This document shows, piece by piece, positions 1-7,977 of a stretch of 64,000 nt of DNA. Position 1 is the stretch's first letter. Each line of letters opens with the position of its first letter. The notes beneath the pieces were generated by a model, which was given only the letters and a program-made list of their open reading frames with translations, did not search any database and was not told the origin of the DNA. The position numbers and the translations under genes are program-made. Origin of the DNA: Pyrinomonas sp040289685. Its GTDB lineage: Bacteria > Acidobacteriota > Blastocatellia > Pyrinomonadales > Pyrinomonadaceae. Where the stretch lies: NCBI RefSeq assembly GCF_040289685.1, contig NZ_PSLQ01000006.1:1-64000 (forward strand). Direction: 5' to 3'.

Positions 1-94
1 CCCCGTCTGCGCGTGGAGGGAGCGTAAGACCCGGCATGGCTACGCTGTGCGGGGCAGCACCCGATGAAGCGCGAACCATCCCGGATCACCTCCG

Positions 95-123
95 GGAATC
101 CCCCGGCTGCGTGCCGTGGGGAG
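95..123 (+). ncRNA. Conserved structured element, copy A (class unknown)
   Basis: A 29-nt block matches 36139-36167 at 27 of 29 positions. It can fold as a hairpin (CGGC/GCCG extended by CCCC/GGGG). Flanking CATCC (77-81) could pair with GGATG (123-127), and an inner hairpin CCCGGA/TCCGGG lies at 80-96. There is no convincing ORF. I cannot name the family; a GAATC-hairpin-GTGGGG arrangement loosely recalls part of the ydaO c-di-AMP riboswitch, but its other conserved blocks are not visible. Upstream sequence lies outside the window, so the 5' limit is unknown. Confidence 0.45.
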
Positions 124-382
124 GATGTCAACTTGCGACGAAGAGTCATCCTATCGTCCGCCTCCAGCGAAGGCAAGAACAGCCACACCGGAAATTTGCT
201 GCGCGCGCGTTGACTTGCAACCGACTCGCAGGTCAACCAAGCTCGCTTAGCCCAGCGGAGTTGCAATGCTGCGGCTCGCTCCAAGCGTGAAACGGCGGAA
301 AAGCGCATCTCCTCGCGCCATCGCCGCGCCCGTTGGCACGTTACCTTTGGAGGGCCTCGTGATAAACAATTAAAAATAATGA

Positions 383-411
383 TTGACAATTTTAAATCGG
401 GTCGTTATAGT
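383..411 (+). promoter_or_regulatory. Sigma70 promoter of the pil leader
   Basis: TTGACA at 383-388 and TATAGT at 406-411 are separated by exactly 17 bp, in a locally AT-rich stretch inside GC-rich DNA. Transcription would start near 418, about 70 nt before the riboswitch and 470 nt before pilM. No gene intervenes with good support. Confidence 0.8.
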
Positions 412-484
412 TTTGGGCTGTCTGCGGGCGGCGAAGGTTGTCCGCAGCACACCCTGCGGTTTTGGGCTTCTGCCCGAGCCAAGG

Positions 485-582
485 AAACTTGAACGACAAG
501 GGCACACCTCGCGCGAGCGGGGGTCGCAAAACCTACGGGGGTCGGTCTTTCAGTGCCGACTTGGCTGGGTTGCCGAAGCGAG
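485..582 (+). ncRNA. Cyclic-di-GMP-I (GEMM-I) riboswitch upstream of pilM
   Basis: The segment carries the GEMM-I signature blocks in order: a GGGCACACC-type block (500-508), a stem closed by a GCGA tetraloop (513-516), the GGGTCGCAAAACC core (521-533), a second stem GTCGG/CCGAC (541-560), and the terminal GGGTTGCCGA (568-577). The position equivalent to G20 of the Vc2 aptamer is G (501), which favours c-di-GMP over the cGAMP variants that have A there. It lies about 70 nt after a near-consensus promoter and about 300 nt before pilM. I see no clear terminator or sequestering helix after it, so the expression platform is unresolved. Identification is from remembered consensus, not a covariance search. 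Confidence 0.82.
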
Positions 583-888
583 TTTGGCGTCGGTGCGCCG
601 TGGAAGCCTTCTCAGTTCACCTTGCCCCAGTCATCTTCCCATCGGGCGTGAGCGCGCCACGCATACTCTCGAAGATGCAGATCACTTCAAGCTCTATCGA
701 ACACCCGTGCGGAGAAGCGCGATGAAGCCGTCGATCAAGCTCCGGTCGTTTCGACCTTCGCGGGCGCGGCGCGTGCGCGCTCGCCTGCGTCGTCGCCGGC
801 GCGAGCAGAAGAACTCGCGTGCGGTCGCTTCAGCCTCCTCTTCATCCGAAATGTTGTCCGTTCGAGCCATACGAGGAGTGGATGACTC

Positions 889-1956
889 ATGTTGAACTTG
901 AAGAAGAGCATTGCGCGTAAAGGGATAGTCGGATTGGACATCGGATCGAGCGCGGTGAAGGCCGTGGAACTCGAGGGGCGTGCCGGGCAGGCCAGCTTGA
1001 CTGGTCTCGGATATGAACAGTTGCCGCCCGACACCGTGGTTGATGGTCAGATCATGGAACTCAACGCCGTCTCGCAGGCGGTGGCTGAAGTCTTCAACGC
1101 GAACCAAATTCGCACGACGCGCGTTGCTGCCAACGTGTCAGGCAGCGCCGTCATCGTCAAGAACATCGTCGTGCCCAAGATGAGCGAAGAAGAGCTCGAT
1201 GAATCCATCGACTGGCATGCTGAAGAGTACATCCCATTCGATATCAACGACGTCTGTCTTGACTATCAAGTGGTTGGCGCTGGAGCCGATTCGCTCTTCG
1301 TCTTGATGGCGGCCTGTAAACGCGACTACGTCGCGAACCGTCGCCAAGCCATTCAACTGGCGGGCAAAGAACCAATTATCATCGACGTCGATGCCTTTGC
1401 TTTACAGAATTGCTACGAATACAACTATCTACCCGGTCCCGATCAGACGGTCGCCCTGCTCAACATCGGTGCGGCGAACATGACGATCCAGATCGTGCGC
1501 GGCACGCGCAGCATGTTCACGCGCGATGCGAGCTTTGGCGGCAATCAGTACACGGCCGCGCTGCAACGCGATCTCGGCCTGACTTACGAGCAGGCCGAAT
1601 CGGTCAAGCGCGGTGGTCCAGCACCGGACGGCGTTGATGAAAAGCAGATCGAAGCGATCTTCGCTCATGTCACCGATGCGCTCGCGCTCGAGGTGCAAAA
1701 GACCTTCGACTTCTATCGCGCGACCACGGACGAGAGCGAGCGGGTTGTGGAGAAGATCTACCTTGCTGGAGGCGGTTCCAAGCTTCGTGGGTTGGCCGAG
1801 AGTTTGGCGGAACGTCTGCATATCCCGGTCGAGCCGCTCGATCCGTTCCGCCGCGTTCGCGTCGACGCGCGCCGTTTCGATCCGGACTACATGCGCGAAT
1901 TCTTCCCCGAGATGGTGGTCGCCGTCGGCCTAGCTTTGCGTGGAGTGGAGGGCTGA
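889..1956 (+). CDS. pilM: Type IV pilus assembly protein PilM
   Basis: 355 aa, the usual PilM length. It is an actin/FtsA-fold cytoplasmic ATPase that binds the N-terminal tail of PilN and couples the inner-membrane alignment complex to the pilus motor. The phosphate-1 loop GLDIGSSAVKAVEL is at about residues 15-28 and a second adenosine-type motif, LAGGGSKLRGL, is near residue 290. The start is supported by an AGGAG-type ribosome site shortly upstream. It opens the pilMNOPQ operon; pilN begins 2 nt after its stop. Its long leader carries a c-di-GMP riboswitch, so expression probably responds to that messenger. Confidence 0.95.
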   Translation: MLNLKKSIARKGIVGLDIGSSAVKAVELEGRAGQASLTGLGYEQLPPDTVVDGQIMELNAVSQAVAEVFNANQIRTTRVAANVSGSAVIVKNIVVPKMSEEELDESIDWHAEEYIPFDINDVCLDYQVVGAGADSLFVLMAACKRDYVANRRQAIQLAGKEPIIIDVDAFALQNCYEYNYLPGPDQTVALLNIGAANMTIQIVRGTRSMFTRDASFGGNQYTAALQRDLGLTYEQAESVKRGGPAPDGVDEKQIEAIFAHVTDALALEVQKTFDFYRATTDESERVVEKIYLAGGGSKLRGLAESLAERLHIPVEPLDPFRRVRVDARRFDPDYMREFFPEMVVAVGLALRGVEG

Positions 1957-1957
1957 G

Positions 1958-2638
1958 ATGATCAAGATCAACCTGTTGAATTCGGTGACGGACCGGCCGC
2001 GCGGTATCGAGGCCGTTCCGCAGCACATAACGAGGAAAGAGACGCAAAGTTACTTGCTGGTCGCCGTCGTCGGCGCGTTGCTCGCTTTGGGGTTGGTTTT
2101 CGATTACATCAGCGCGAACGCGCAGCGAAACGCAGCGCAAAGGGAACTAGAGCGACAGCAACAGATCGCCGCACAAATGGCCGCCATCAGAAAAGAGCAG
2201 GCGGAACTGGAACGGAAGATCAAGGAGACCGAAGCGCGCATTGAGGCCATTCGCAAGTTGCGCGCTTCGCAACAGGGGCCGGTCGCAGTGCTATCGGCGA
2301 TCAACGAGCGGTTGCCGCTGATGAACACTTTCCGTCTCGAATCGATCGAGCAGAAGGGCGGAGAACTGATCATCCGTGGCGATTCGCCGAGCGAGACGTC
2401 CGTTACAGAGTTCGGGCGCAGCCTCGAGTTCTCCGGTGGTCTGTTCAGCAACGTCAACATCGAGACGCAGCGCAAGGCGTTGGAAGTGCCCGTTTCCACA
2501 AGCGCCGGCGACGGCAAAGTGATTCAAAAACCGGAGACGGTCACCTTCACGATCAAGTGTCAATACACGCCGCCGCAGACTTCCACCAACAAACAACAGA
2601 ACCAACAATCTGCTGCTGGTCAGGTAGCGCAAAAGTAG
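1958..2638 (+). CDS. pilN: Type IV pilus inner-membrane protein PilN
   Basis: 226 aa bitopic inner-membrane protein. The N-terminal MIKINLLN is the family's PilM-binding tail, followed by one membrane helix at about residues 32-52, a coiled coil rich in Glu, Arg and Gln, and a periplasmic ferredoxin-like domain. I place the start at 1958, not an in-frame ATG at 1940, because 1940 lies inside pilM and would put residues before the conserved tail. Spacing of 2 nt to pilM indicates translational coupling. It pairs with PilO to align the secretin with the motor. Confidence 0.92.
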   Translation: MIKINLLNSVTDRPRGIEAVPQHITRKETQSYLLVAVVGALLALGLVFDYISANAQRNAAQRELERQQQIAAQMAAIRKEQAELERKIKETEARIEAIRKLRASQQGPVAVLSAINERLPLMNTFRLESIEQKGGELIIRGDSPSETSVTEFGRSLEFSGGLFSNVNIETQRKALEVPVSTSAGDGKVIQKPETVTFTIKCQYTPPQTSTNKQQNQQSAAGQVAQK

Positions 2639-2651
2639 AGGGAGGTGACGA

Positions 2652-3284
2652 ATGAACCGGTTCAAAAAGATTCTCGAGCGCCCTGCGCACCAACAGCTCA
2701 TCGTCTTCGGTTTGATGGCTTTGCTGATCTACGGCATGTTCTGGTACTTCGTCACCAGCGACATGCGTGCCGAGGCGGCCAATTTGCGCGAGCAAGCCGA
2801 ACAGCTCCAGCGCCAGAACGCCGCCGCGCAGATCGCCATGCAGCACATCAATGAGTTTCGCGCCGCGTACGCGCGCGTGATGGCTGATTACGAAGACCTC
2901 AAGGCGTTGCTTCCCGAACAGCGTGAGTTGACTAACATCTTGGACGGGCTGTTGCGCAACGCGCGCGGGCGCTTGGTGGTGCGTCGGTTCACGCCCAAAG
3001 AGGACATCAATCAGGACTTCTATTCGGGCAAACCGATCGAGGTTGAAGTGTCGGGCAGCTACAACAGCTTGGGACAGTTTTTCGCCGACATGGCGACTTA
3101 TCACCGCATCGTTTCGATCACCGATTTTCGCATTCTGTCGGCGCCCGAACAGGGTTCGGCGCGCACGATCGACGCGCAGTTTCTGCTGACCGCCTACTAC
3201 GTGTCGCCTGAGCGGCTACAGCAAGCTGCTTCCACGTCGCAACCACCGCGCTCGGCGGCGCAACCGACGCCAACGGCGCGGTGA
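2652..3284 (+). CDS. pilO: Type IV pilus inner-membrane protein PilO
   Basis: 210 aa. A short cytoplasmic head is followed by a membrane helix (about residues 16-37), a coiled coil with repeated EQ/RQNAAAQ patterns, and the periplasmic PilO fold containing SYNSLGQFFADMATYHRI, typical of the family. The tail is low-complexity Ser/Pro/Thr/Ala. A GGGAGGTGA ribosome site precedes the ATG. It lies 13 nt after pilN and forms the PilN-PilO heterodimer of the alignment complex. Confidence 0.92.
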   Translation: MNRFKKILERPAHQQLIVFGLMALLIYGMFWYFVTSDMRAEAANLREQAEQLQRQNAAAQIAMQHINEFRAAYARVMADYEDLKALLPEQRELTNILDGLLRNARGRLVVRRFTPKEDINQDFYSGKPIEVEVSGSYNSLGQFFADMATYHRIVSITDFRILSAPEQGSARTIDAQFLLTAYYVSPERLQQAASTSQPPRSAAQPTPTAR

Positions 3285-3314
3285 ATCTTCCGCAGCGGGA
3301 GGGGAGGTTTCAAG

Positions 3315-3929
3315 ATGAAGAACGATCTGCTCGTTTCGGCCCTGCTGGCGATCTGCTTGGCGGGGGGCTTCGTCGCGCAGGCGGCGGCCCAGCAGGCGAG
3401 TTCCGTTTATCGGTCCACTTCGCGCGACCCGTTCGCACGCTACAAGCCGCGGACGGTCGAACGTTTGACCAAACGCGCGCCCGTCGTTGTCGAACCACCA
3501 GCTTTGCAGAAGCGGATCGAAGATTACAAAGCGCGCAAATTGGCCGCAATCAACGCGCAGCAACCGGCACCGAAACCGACCACCGCTTTTCTGCTGAGCG
3601 AGCTGCAAGTGGTCGGCATCTTTCGCACTCCGCGCGGGTATGCTGCGATGGTCGAAGCGACTCCGATCAAGCTCACTTATGTCGTCTATCCGGGTGAACT
3701 CTTCTTCGATGGTCAATTGGTCGCCGTCGAGGAGAACCGCCTTGTTTTCCGCCGCGAGAAGCGGTGGAGCGATGGGCGGCGCGAAATGGTCGTCGAGACC
3801 AAGCCGCTGCGTCAACCCGATGCCGTCAGCGATTCGATGACGGCCAGTCGAAACTCTTCCGACGCCGGCGCGCCCACTAAGGAGAGCGAAGAGAAGTCGG
3901 AGAAAAGACAGCCGTCCTCGAAGCAATAG
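3315..3929 (+). CDS. pilP: PilP-like pilus assembly protein
   Basis: 204 aa with a signal peptide ending near AQAAAQ at about residue 26, a linker with SRDPFARYKP, and a C-terminal beta domain (about 95-165) with the LSELQVVGIFRTPRGYAAMV and YPGELFFDGQLV pattern of PilP. PilP normally bridges PilN/PilO to the secretin and is often a lipoprotein; I see no clear lipobox cysteine, so this one may be periplasmic. A GGGGAGG site precedes the ATG. Order after pilO and before pilQ supports the assignment. The acidic/basic C-terminal tail is poorly conserved. Confidence 0.85.
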   Translation: MKNDLLVSALLAICLAGGFVAQAAAQQASSVYRSTSRDPFARYKPRTVERLTKRAPVVVEPPALQKRIEDYKARKLAAINAQQPAPKPTTAFLLSELQVVGIFRTPRGYAAMVEATPIKLTYVVYPGELFFDGQLVAVEENRLVFRREKRWSDGRREMVVETKPLRQPDAVSDSMTASRNSSDAGAPTKESEEKSEKRQPSSKQ

Positions 3930-4096
3930 CGCTTGGTTCAGATGCCCGAAGTTGTTCGTCTAGATCAGAATCGATGAGCTCGCCTCGAACGCATGGCGTG
4001 CGGCATGCGCTCCGAATCAAAGGCGACGAGCGGTGAGAGCGCCTGATCCGCGTTCAATTGGCGAGTTCGACGATCGTCGCTGGAAGGATGAAACAA

Positions 4097-5884
4097 ATGA
4101 ACGAGAATCTCACTGCTTTTCGCTCCGCAAAAGGTCCGCTCGTCCTTTTGCTGATTTTCGCCTTGGTTCTCTCCGTCGGCGCGCAGACGCCCCAGCGCGG
4201 CACGCCATCGAGCGCGGTGCCGCAATCGCAAGGGCAGCGCTACGGTCAACCTGGATTCGTCGGCGAGTCGATCAACCTGAATGTCGTCAACGCCGACATT
4301 CGCGACATCTTGAACTACATCACCGAGCAGTACGGGGTCAACTTCGTCATCGATAAGTCGGTCGGCCAAGTCCCCGTGACGGTCAACGTCACCGATGTGC
4401 CGTGGAACGTAGCGCTCGACGCTATTTTGCGTGCCAATCGTTTGGGCATCGAAGTGAACGGCAACATCCTGCGCGTCGCCACGCAGGAGACGCTGGCTGC
4501 CGAAGCGGCGACCCAAGAGAAGATCCGCGAAGCGCAGCTCGATGCAGCACCGTTGGTCACCGAATTCATCCGCTTGAACTACGCGCGCGCTGTTGGCACG
4601 CTCGGGCAGGCCGGCGCCGCGGGCGGCTTCGTCGGCGGCAGCGTCGCCGGCACATCCTTCAGCGGCGCCGGCGGTGCCGATCAAGGCATCTTGCCGATCG
4701 TCCAGCGTCGGCTATCGCGGCGCGGCAGCATCGAGGTCGATGGCCGCAGCAACACGTTGATCGTCACCGATGTCAAGGAGAACATCGGGGCGATCCGCCA
4801 ATTGGTCTCTTTGTTGGACCAGCCCGAGCCGCAAGTTGAGATCGAGACGCGCATCGTCATCGCCAGCCGCAACTTCAGCCGTGACCTCGGCGTGCAGTTG
4901 GCCGCCGTCGCGCTCAATAATTCGCGCGGCGGAGGCGGATCGTTCAGCACGCTGCCATCTCAAATCGGCAATCAAGGCGGCGGTGGTGGTGGCGGCGGCA
5001 GCCAAAATCAGACGGGCAAAGCGCAATTGAATCCCTTTGGCATTCCGAGCGGCGTCGGGCAGCCGCCCTTGAATTCGCTCGGCGCCCTTGGTGCCAGCAC
5101 GGTTATCGGTTTGACGACCGGCATCATCGGCACGGCACAGATCACCGCGTTGCTGACCGCCGCCGAACAGAAGGGGCAAGCGAAGATCATCGCGACGCCG
5201 CGCGTCACCACGCTCAACAACCGTCCGGCGCAGATCGAATCGGGCGCGCAGATTCCGGTTGTCACGCCGCAGGGCGGTGGCGCCATCGGCGGCGCGTTGG
5301 TCTTTACGACGACTTTCGTTTCGGTTCCGCTACGTCTATCCGTCACCCCGCAGATCACCGACGCGGGCACGGTCGTCTTGCGCATCGTCGCCGAAAAGAA
5401 CAGCGTCAACTTGACTTTCACCAACGCCACGGGCACGCCCGGCATCGACACGCAACGGATGCAGACGGAGGTGCTCGTCCCCGATGGTGGGACCACCGTG
5501 GTTGGCGGCGTGCTCGACGATACGGAGACGGAGAATCAATCGCGCACGCCGGGGCTATCGAGCATCCCCGTGCTCGGCAACCTCTTCAAGCGACGCGCGA
5601 CGACGCGCACCACCAACGAGATACTCTTCTTCATCACGCCGCGGATCTACCGTCCAGATTACCAGGGACGCCCGACAGCGGTGCAGCCTTCCACGGGCAC
5701 GCGGACCATTTCCATCCCGCAACCCGTACCGCTTGGCAATCCACCGACCAATACGCCTGTTCCGCCTTCAGCGCCGAGCGTGCCAGCGCCTACTGTCCCG
5801 CAGTTCGTCTTGCCGGTGCCGGTTGCGCCCTCGGAGGCGCAGCCTACAGCGCGTCCCGCTTCAGGAGGGACGGCGCGACCGTAG
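4097..5884 (+). CDS. pilQ: Type IV pilus outer-membrane secretin PilQ
   Basis: 595 aa. Signal peptide (LLLIFALVLSVGAQ), a secretin/TonB short N-terminal domain at about 55-110 (VVNADIRDILNYITEQYGVN), a NolW/N-type domain, a Gly-rich linker (near 295-310), and the C-terminal secretin channel with AKIIATPRVTTLNNRPAQIE and LVPDGGTTVVGGVL. A long Pro/Thr/Ala tail follows. I see no AMIN domain, so it is simpler than the Neisseria or Pseudomonas PilQ. I chose ATG 4097 over 4058 and 4088 because GGAAGG sits 9-10 nt before it and the signal peptide follows directly. Confidence 0.93.
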   Translation: MNENLTAFRSAKGPLVLLLIFALVLSVGAQTPQRGTPSSAVPQSQGQRYGQPGFVGESINLNVVNADIRDILNYITEQYGVNFVIDKSVGQVPVTVNVTDVPWNVALDAILRANRLGIEVNGNILRVATQETLAAEAATQEKIREAQLDAAPLVTEFIRLNYARAVGTLGQAGAAGGFVGGSVAGTSFSGAGGADQGILPIVQRRLSRRGSIEVDGRSNTLIVTDVKENIGAIRQLVSLLDQPEPQVEIETRIVIASRNFSRDLGVQLAAVALNNSRGGGGSFSTLPSQIGNQGGGGGGGGSQNQTGKAQLNPFGIPSGVGQPPLNSLGALGASTVIGLTTGIIGTAQITALLTAAEQKGQAKIIATPRVTTLNNRPAQIESGAQIPVVTPQGGGAIGGALVFTTTFVSVPLRLSVTPQITDAGTVVLRIVAEKNSVNLTFTNATGTPGIDTQRMQTEVLVPDGGTTVVGGVLDDTETENQSRTPGLSSIPVLGNLFKRRATTRTTNEILFFITPRIYRPDYQGRPTAVQPSTGTRTISIPQPVPLGNPPTNTPVPPSAPSVPAPTVPQFVLPVPVAPSEAQPTARPASGGTARP

Positions 5885-5971
5885 CGATGTGGATCGGTGC
5901 GGACCGGCTACGCGGCGCCGAGTCGGTCCGCACCAACGCTTGAACGAGATCCCTAATCGGAGTGAGCGACC

Positions 5972-6337
5972 GTGTTCAGACGAAAACTCAACGAGATCAT
6001 CGAACGAACGGATGGAGCGGTGGCCGCCATCATCATGGGAACCGATGGCATCGAAGTCGAAAAGGTCATGCGCCTCGAAGGCCAAGACCTCAACTTGGAT
6101 GTCGCCGCCGCCACCTTCACCTCGCTCGTCCGCAACGCGCAGAAGAACGGCAAGGAGATCGGACTCGGCGAACTGCGCGAACAAGTGCTCCTCTTTGATC
6201 GAGCGTGGATCATCATTCGCCTGATGAGCCGCGACTACTTCGTCATGTTGGCCTTGCTTCCCGGCGGCAGCTTGGGGCGCGGGCGGTTCGAACTGCGCAA
6301 AACGGAACTTGAGCTGGCTCATGAGTTCGCGCTGTGA
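5972..6337 (+). CDS. Roadblock/LC7 domain protein (MglB-like)
   Basis: 121 aa, one Roadblock/LC7 domain over most of its length (RTDGAVAAIIMGTDGIEVEK near residue 12; LFDRAWIIIRLMSRDYFVML near residue 70). MglB-type members are GTPase-activating proteins for the small GTPase MglA, which sets cell polarity and type IV pilus placement. No mglA is next to it, so the MglB role is inference from the pil context. The start is GTG with GGAG 9 nt upstream. It closes the pilM-Q transcription unit, since a strong hairpin terminator follows. Confidence 0.85.
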   Translation: MFRRKLNEIIERTDGAVAAIIMGTDGIEVEKVMRLEGQDLNLDVAAATFTSLVRNAQKNGKEIGLGELREQVLLFDRAWIIIRLMSRDYFVMLALLPGGSLGRGRFELRKTELELAHEFAL

Positions 6338-6356
6338 AAGCGAAAAAGTTGCGCGC

Positions 6357-6398
6357 CGAAGCGTCCGCCAAAGCTCCTCCGGCGGACGCTTCGCTTTT
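6357..6398 (+). terminator. Rho-independent terminator after the pilM-Q unit
   Basis: A perfect 13-bp stem (CGAAGCGTCCGCC at 6357-6369 with GGCGGACGCTTCG at 6381-6393), 11-nt loop, then a CTTTT run. It starts about 20 nt after the Roadblock stop codon and separates the first pil unit from the minor pilin genes. Confidence 0.8.
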
Positions 6399-6404
6399 GG
6401 GAAC

Positions 6405-6562
6405 CTGAGAAGGTCAGCGAGGATTCAAACGTTGATTGAATTTCCGTTTGCTTGAAGACCTCAAGTTGTCTGAGAAGGTCAGCGAAAATTCAAACGCCGA
6501 GGCTCGCCGCGGACCCGGTCACTTTTTTGAGGGACTTGGGAAGGTCAGCGAAAGCAAGCGGA
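6405..6562 (+). repeat. Three direct repeats spaced 65-66 bp
   Basis: CTGAGAAGGTCAGCGA followed by a GRATTCAAACG-type block begins at 6405 and 6470. A weaker third copy (GGGAAGGTCAGCGAAAGC) aligns at 6535. The GGTC cores at 6412, 6477 and 6543 are 65 and 66 bp apart, while the sequence between them is unrelated. The 6338-6776 interval otherwise holds only the terminator, a GC-rich inverted repeat (AACGCCCG/CGGGCGTT near 6738) and no convincing gene. Confidence 0.75.
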
Positions 6563-6776
6563 TTGTGAAGAGCGTCGGGCACTCGAACTCGCGCCGGATG
6601 CCTTGTGGAAACAGCGGCGAGTCGTTGTTACCTAAAGTTACAGTGAAAGCGAAGCCGAACTCTCAGTCTGATCGAAAAGACGGGTGAAAACGGGCTTTTG
6701 GCGCGTGTGGAACGTTTTTTGCTCATCATCACGCCGCAACGCCCGCACGGGCGTTCGTTCACACAGGAGCGGGATC

Positions 6777-7385
6777 GTGAAGGGAAGAGTCTGTCACATG
6801 GATGACGCGCGCGGGTTGTCGGTGATCGAGCTGCTGGTGGTGATCGCGGTCATCGCGATCATCAGCGTGATCGCGTTGCCGCAAATCAGTTCGGCGCGGC
6901 GGCAACTTCGCTTCGGCGGCGTGGCGCGCGAAGTCATGACGCAACTTCGCTACGCGCGACAGCAAGCGATGTCCACCCGCCAAGCACACACTTTCCGTTA
7001 CGACGATCAGACCAAGCAGATCACCATCATCAACAACGGTGAGGTGGGCGTCGGCAACACCAGTCCGGATCGCATCGTGCGCACGGTGTCGCTGGCAGTA
7101 GCCGGTTTGAGTGCGAGCGAGATCATCTACGGCGCTTTACCCAACGCCCCAACAACGCTGCCTGATGGCACCAGCTTCACGCCGCTCGCAAGCGGCCGCG
7201 TCGAAATCATCTTCCAGCCGGACGGCTCCGTCGTCAACAGCGCGCAACTCCCGATAAACTACGCGCTTTTCTTCTACGATCAGGGCTACCCGACATATAC
7301 GGCGACGGCCATCTCTGTTTTGGGGGCAGCGGGCAGAGTCAAGATCTGGAGGTTCGACCCGAATGCGAACGCCTACAAAGAATAG
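6777..7385 (+). CDS. GspH/FimT-family minor pseudopilin
   Basis: About 202 aa. The class III prepilin leader ends in RG before LSVIELLVVIAVIAII, with the hallmark Glu at +5, followed by the N-terminal hydrophobic helix and a FimT/GspH globular domain. +1 is Leu instead of the more usual Phe. The start is GTG 6777 because AGGAG (6765-6769) is 7 nt upstream; ATG 6798 would also keep the leader. First of four overlapping or closely spaced pseudopilin genes that likely prime pilus assembly. The prepilin peptidase is not in this window. Confidence 0.85.
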   Translation: MKGRVCHMDDARGLSVIELLVVIAVIAIISVIALPQISSARRQLRFGGVAREVMTQLRYARQQAMSTRQAHTFRYDDQTKQITIINNGEVGVGNTSPDRIVRTVSLAVAGLSASEIIYGALPNAPTTLPDGTSFTPLASGRVEIIFQPDGSVVNSAQLPINYALFFYDQGYPTYTATAISVLGAAGRVKIWRFDPNANAYKE

Positions 7386-7917
7386 ATTCCGCGTTGACGA
7401 ACGAGCGCAAAGCGAAGCTGGTTTCACGTTGATGGAGACGGTGGTGGCGATGGCCATCTTGCTGATCGGCTTGATCAGCGTCGCCGCCGCCATCACCTAC
7501 GCCCTGGTGGCCAACAACATGAGCCGAAACGTCACGACGGGGAAGCTCATGATCACGAGCATGCTCGAACAGGTCGAAACCTTGCGCAATACTAGACAAT
7601 TGACCTTCGGCCAGATCGCCAACGTCGGACAGGTCGATAACACCGGGGCCTTGATCAATTTCGCCGGTTTCCCGGCCGATTTTCGCCCCGTCTCGATCAA
7701 CCCCGGCCCCGACGGCATCTACGGGACGCTCGACGATCCGACGGACCCTAACGGAATCGTCCCGAACTACTTTCGGCGCATCCAGATCACGCCGCTCAGC
7801 TCGAACTTGAAGAGGGTACAGGTGACGCTGCGCTTTCCGGGAAACAACGGGCAGATGCAAGAGCTGACCGGAACGAGCTACTTAAACAACGACGCGCGCA
7901 GCAACTTCCGCCGCTAA
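7363..7917 (+). CDS. PilV-like minor pseudopilin
   Basis: 184 aa with a long basic leader and the cleavage site EAG before FTLMETVVAMAILLIGLISV (E at +5). The rest resembles PilV/GspI-type minor pilins. The gene overlaps the preceding one by 23 nt; a GGAGG (7348-7352) lies 10 nt before the ATG. Cleavage would occur after about residue 20. It probably joins the priming tip complex with its neighbours. Confidence 0.85.
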   Translation: MRTPTKNRFRVDERAQSEAGFTLMETVVAMAILLIGLISVAAAITYALVANNMSRNVTTGKLMITSMLEQVETLRNTRQLTFGQIANVGQVDNTGALINFAGFPADFRPVSINPGPDGIYGTLDDPTDPNGIVPNYFRRIQITPLSSNLKRVQVTLRFPGNNGQMQELTGTSYLNNDARSNFRR

Positions 7918-7977
7918 AGCGACGCACAACCTGCCTGAAGGCAGAACTCGATCGAGATCGTTTTTCGATGGGAGCCG

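Noticed and set aside
1..300. SAM-I or cobalamin riboswitch in the window start
   Set aside because: GAGGGA and CCGATGAA resemble SAM-I parts but spacing and the rest do not fit; cobalamin core absent.
722..895. 57-aa very basic small ORF overlapping the pilM start
   Set aside because: It has a GGAGAAG site and ends just inside pilM, but composition (Arg-rich) and lack of recognisable family suggest chance or a leader; not called.
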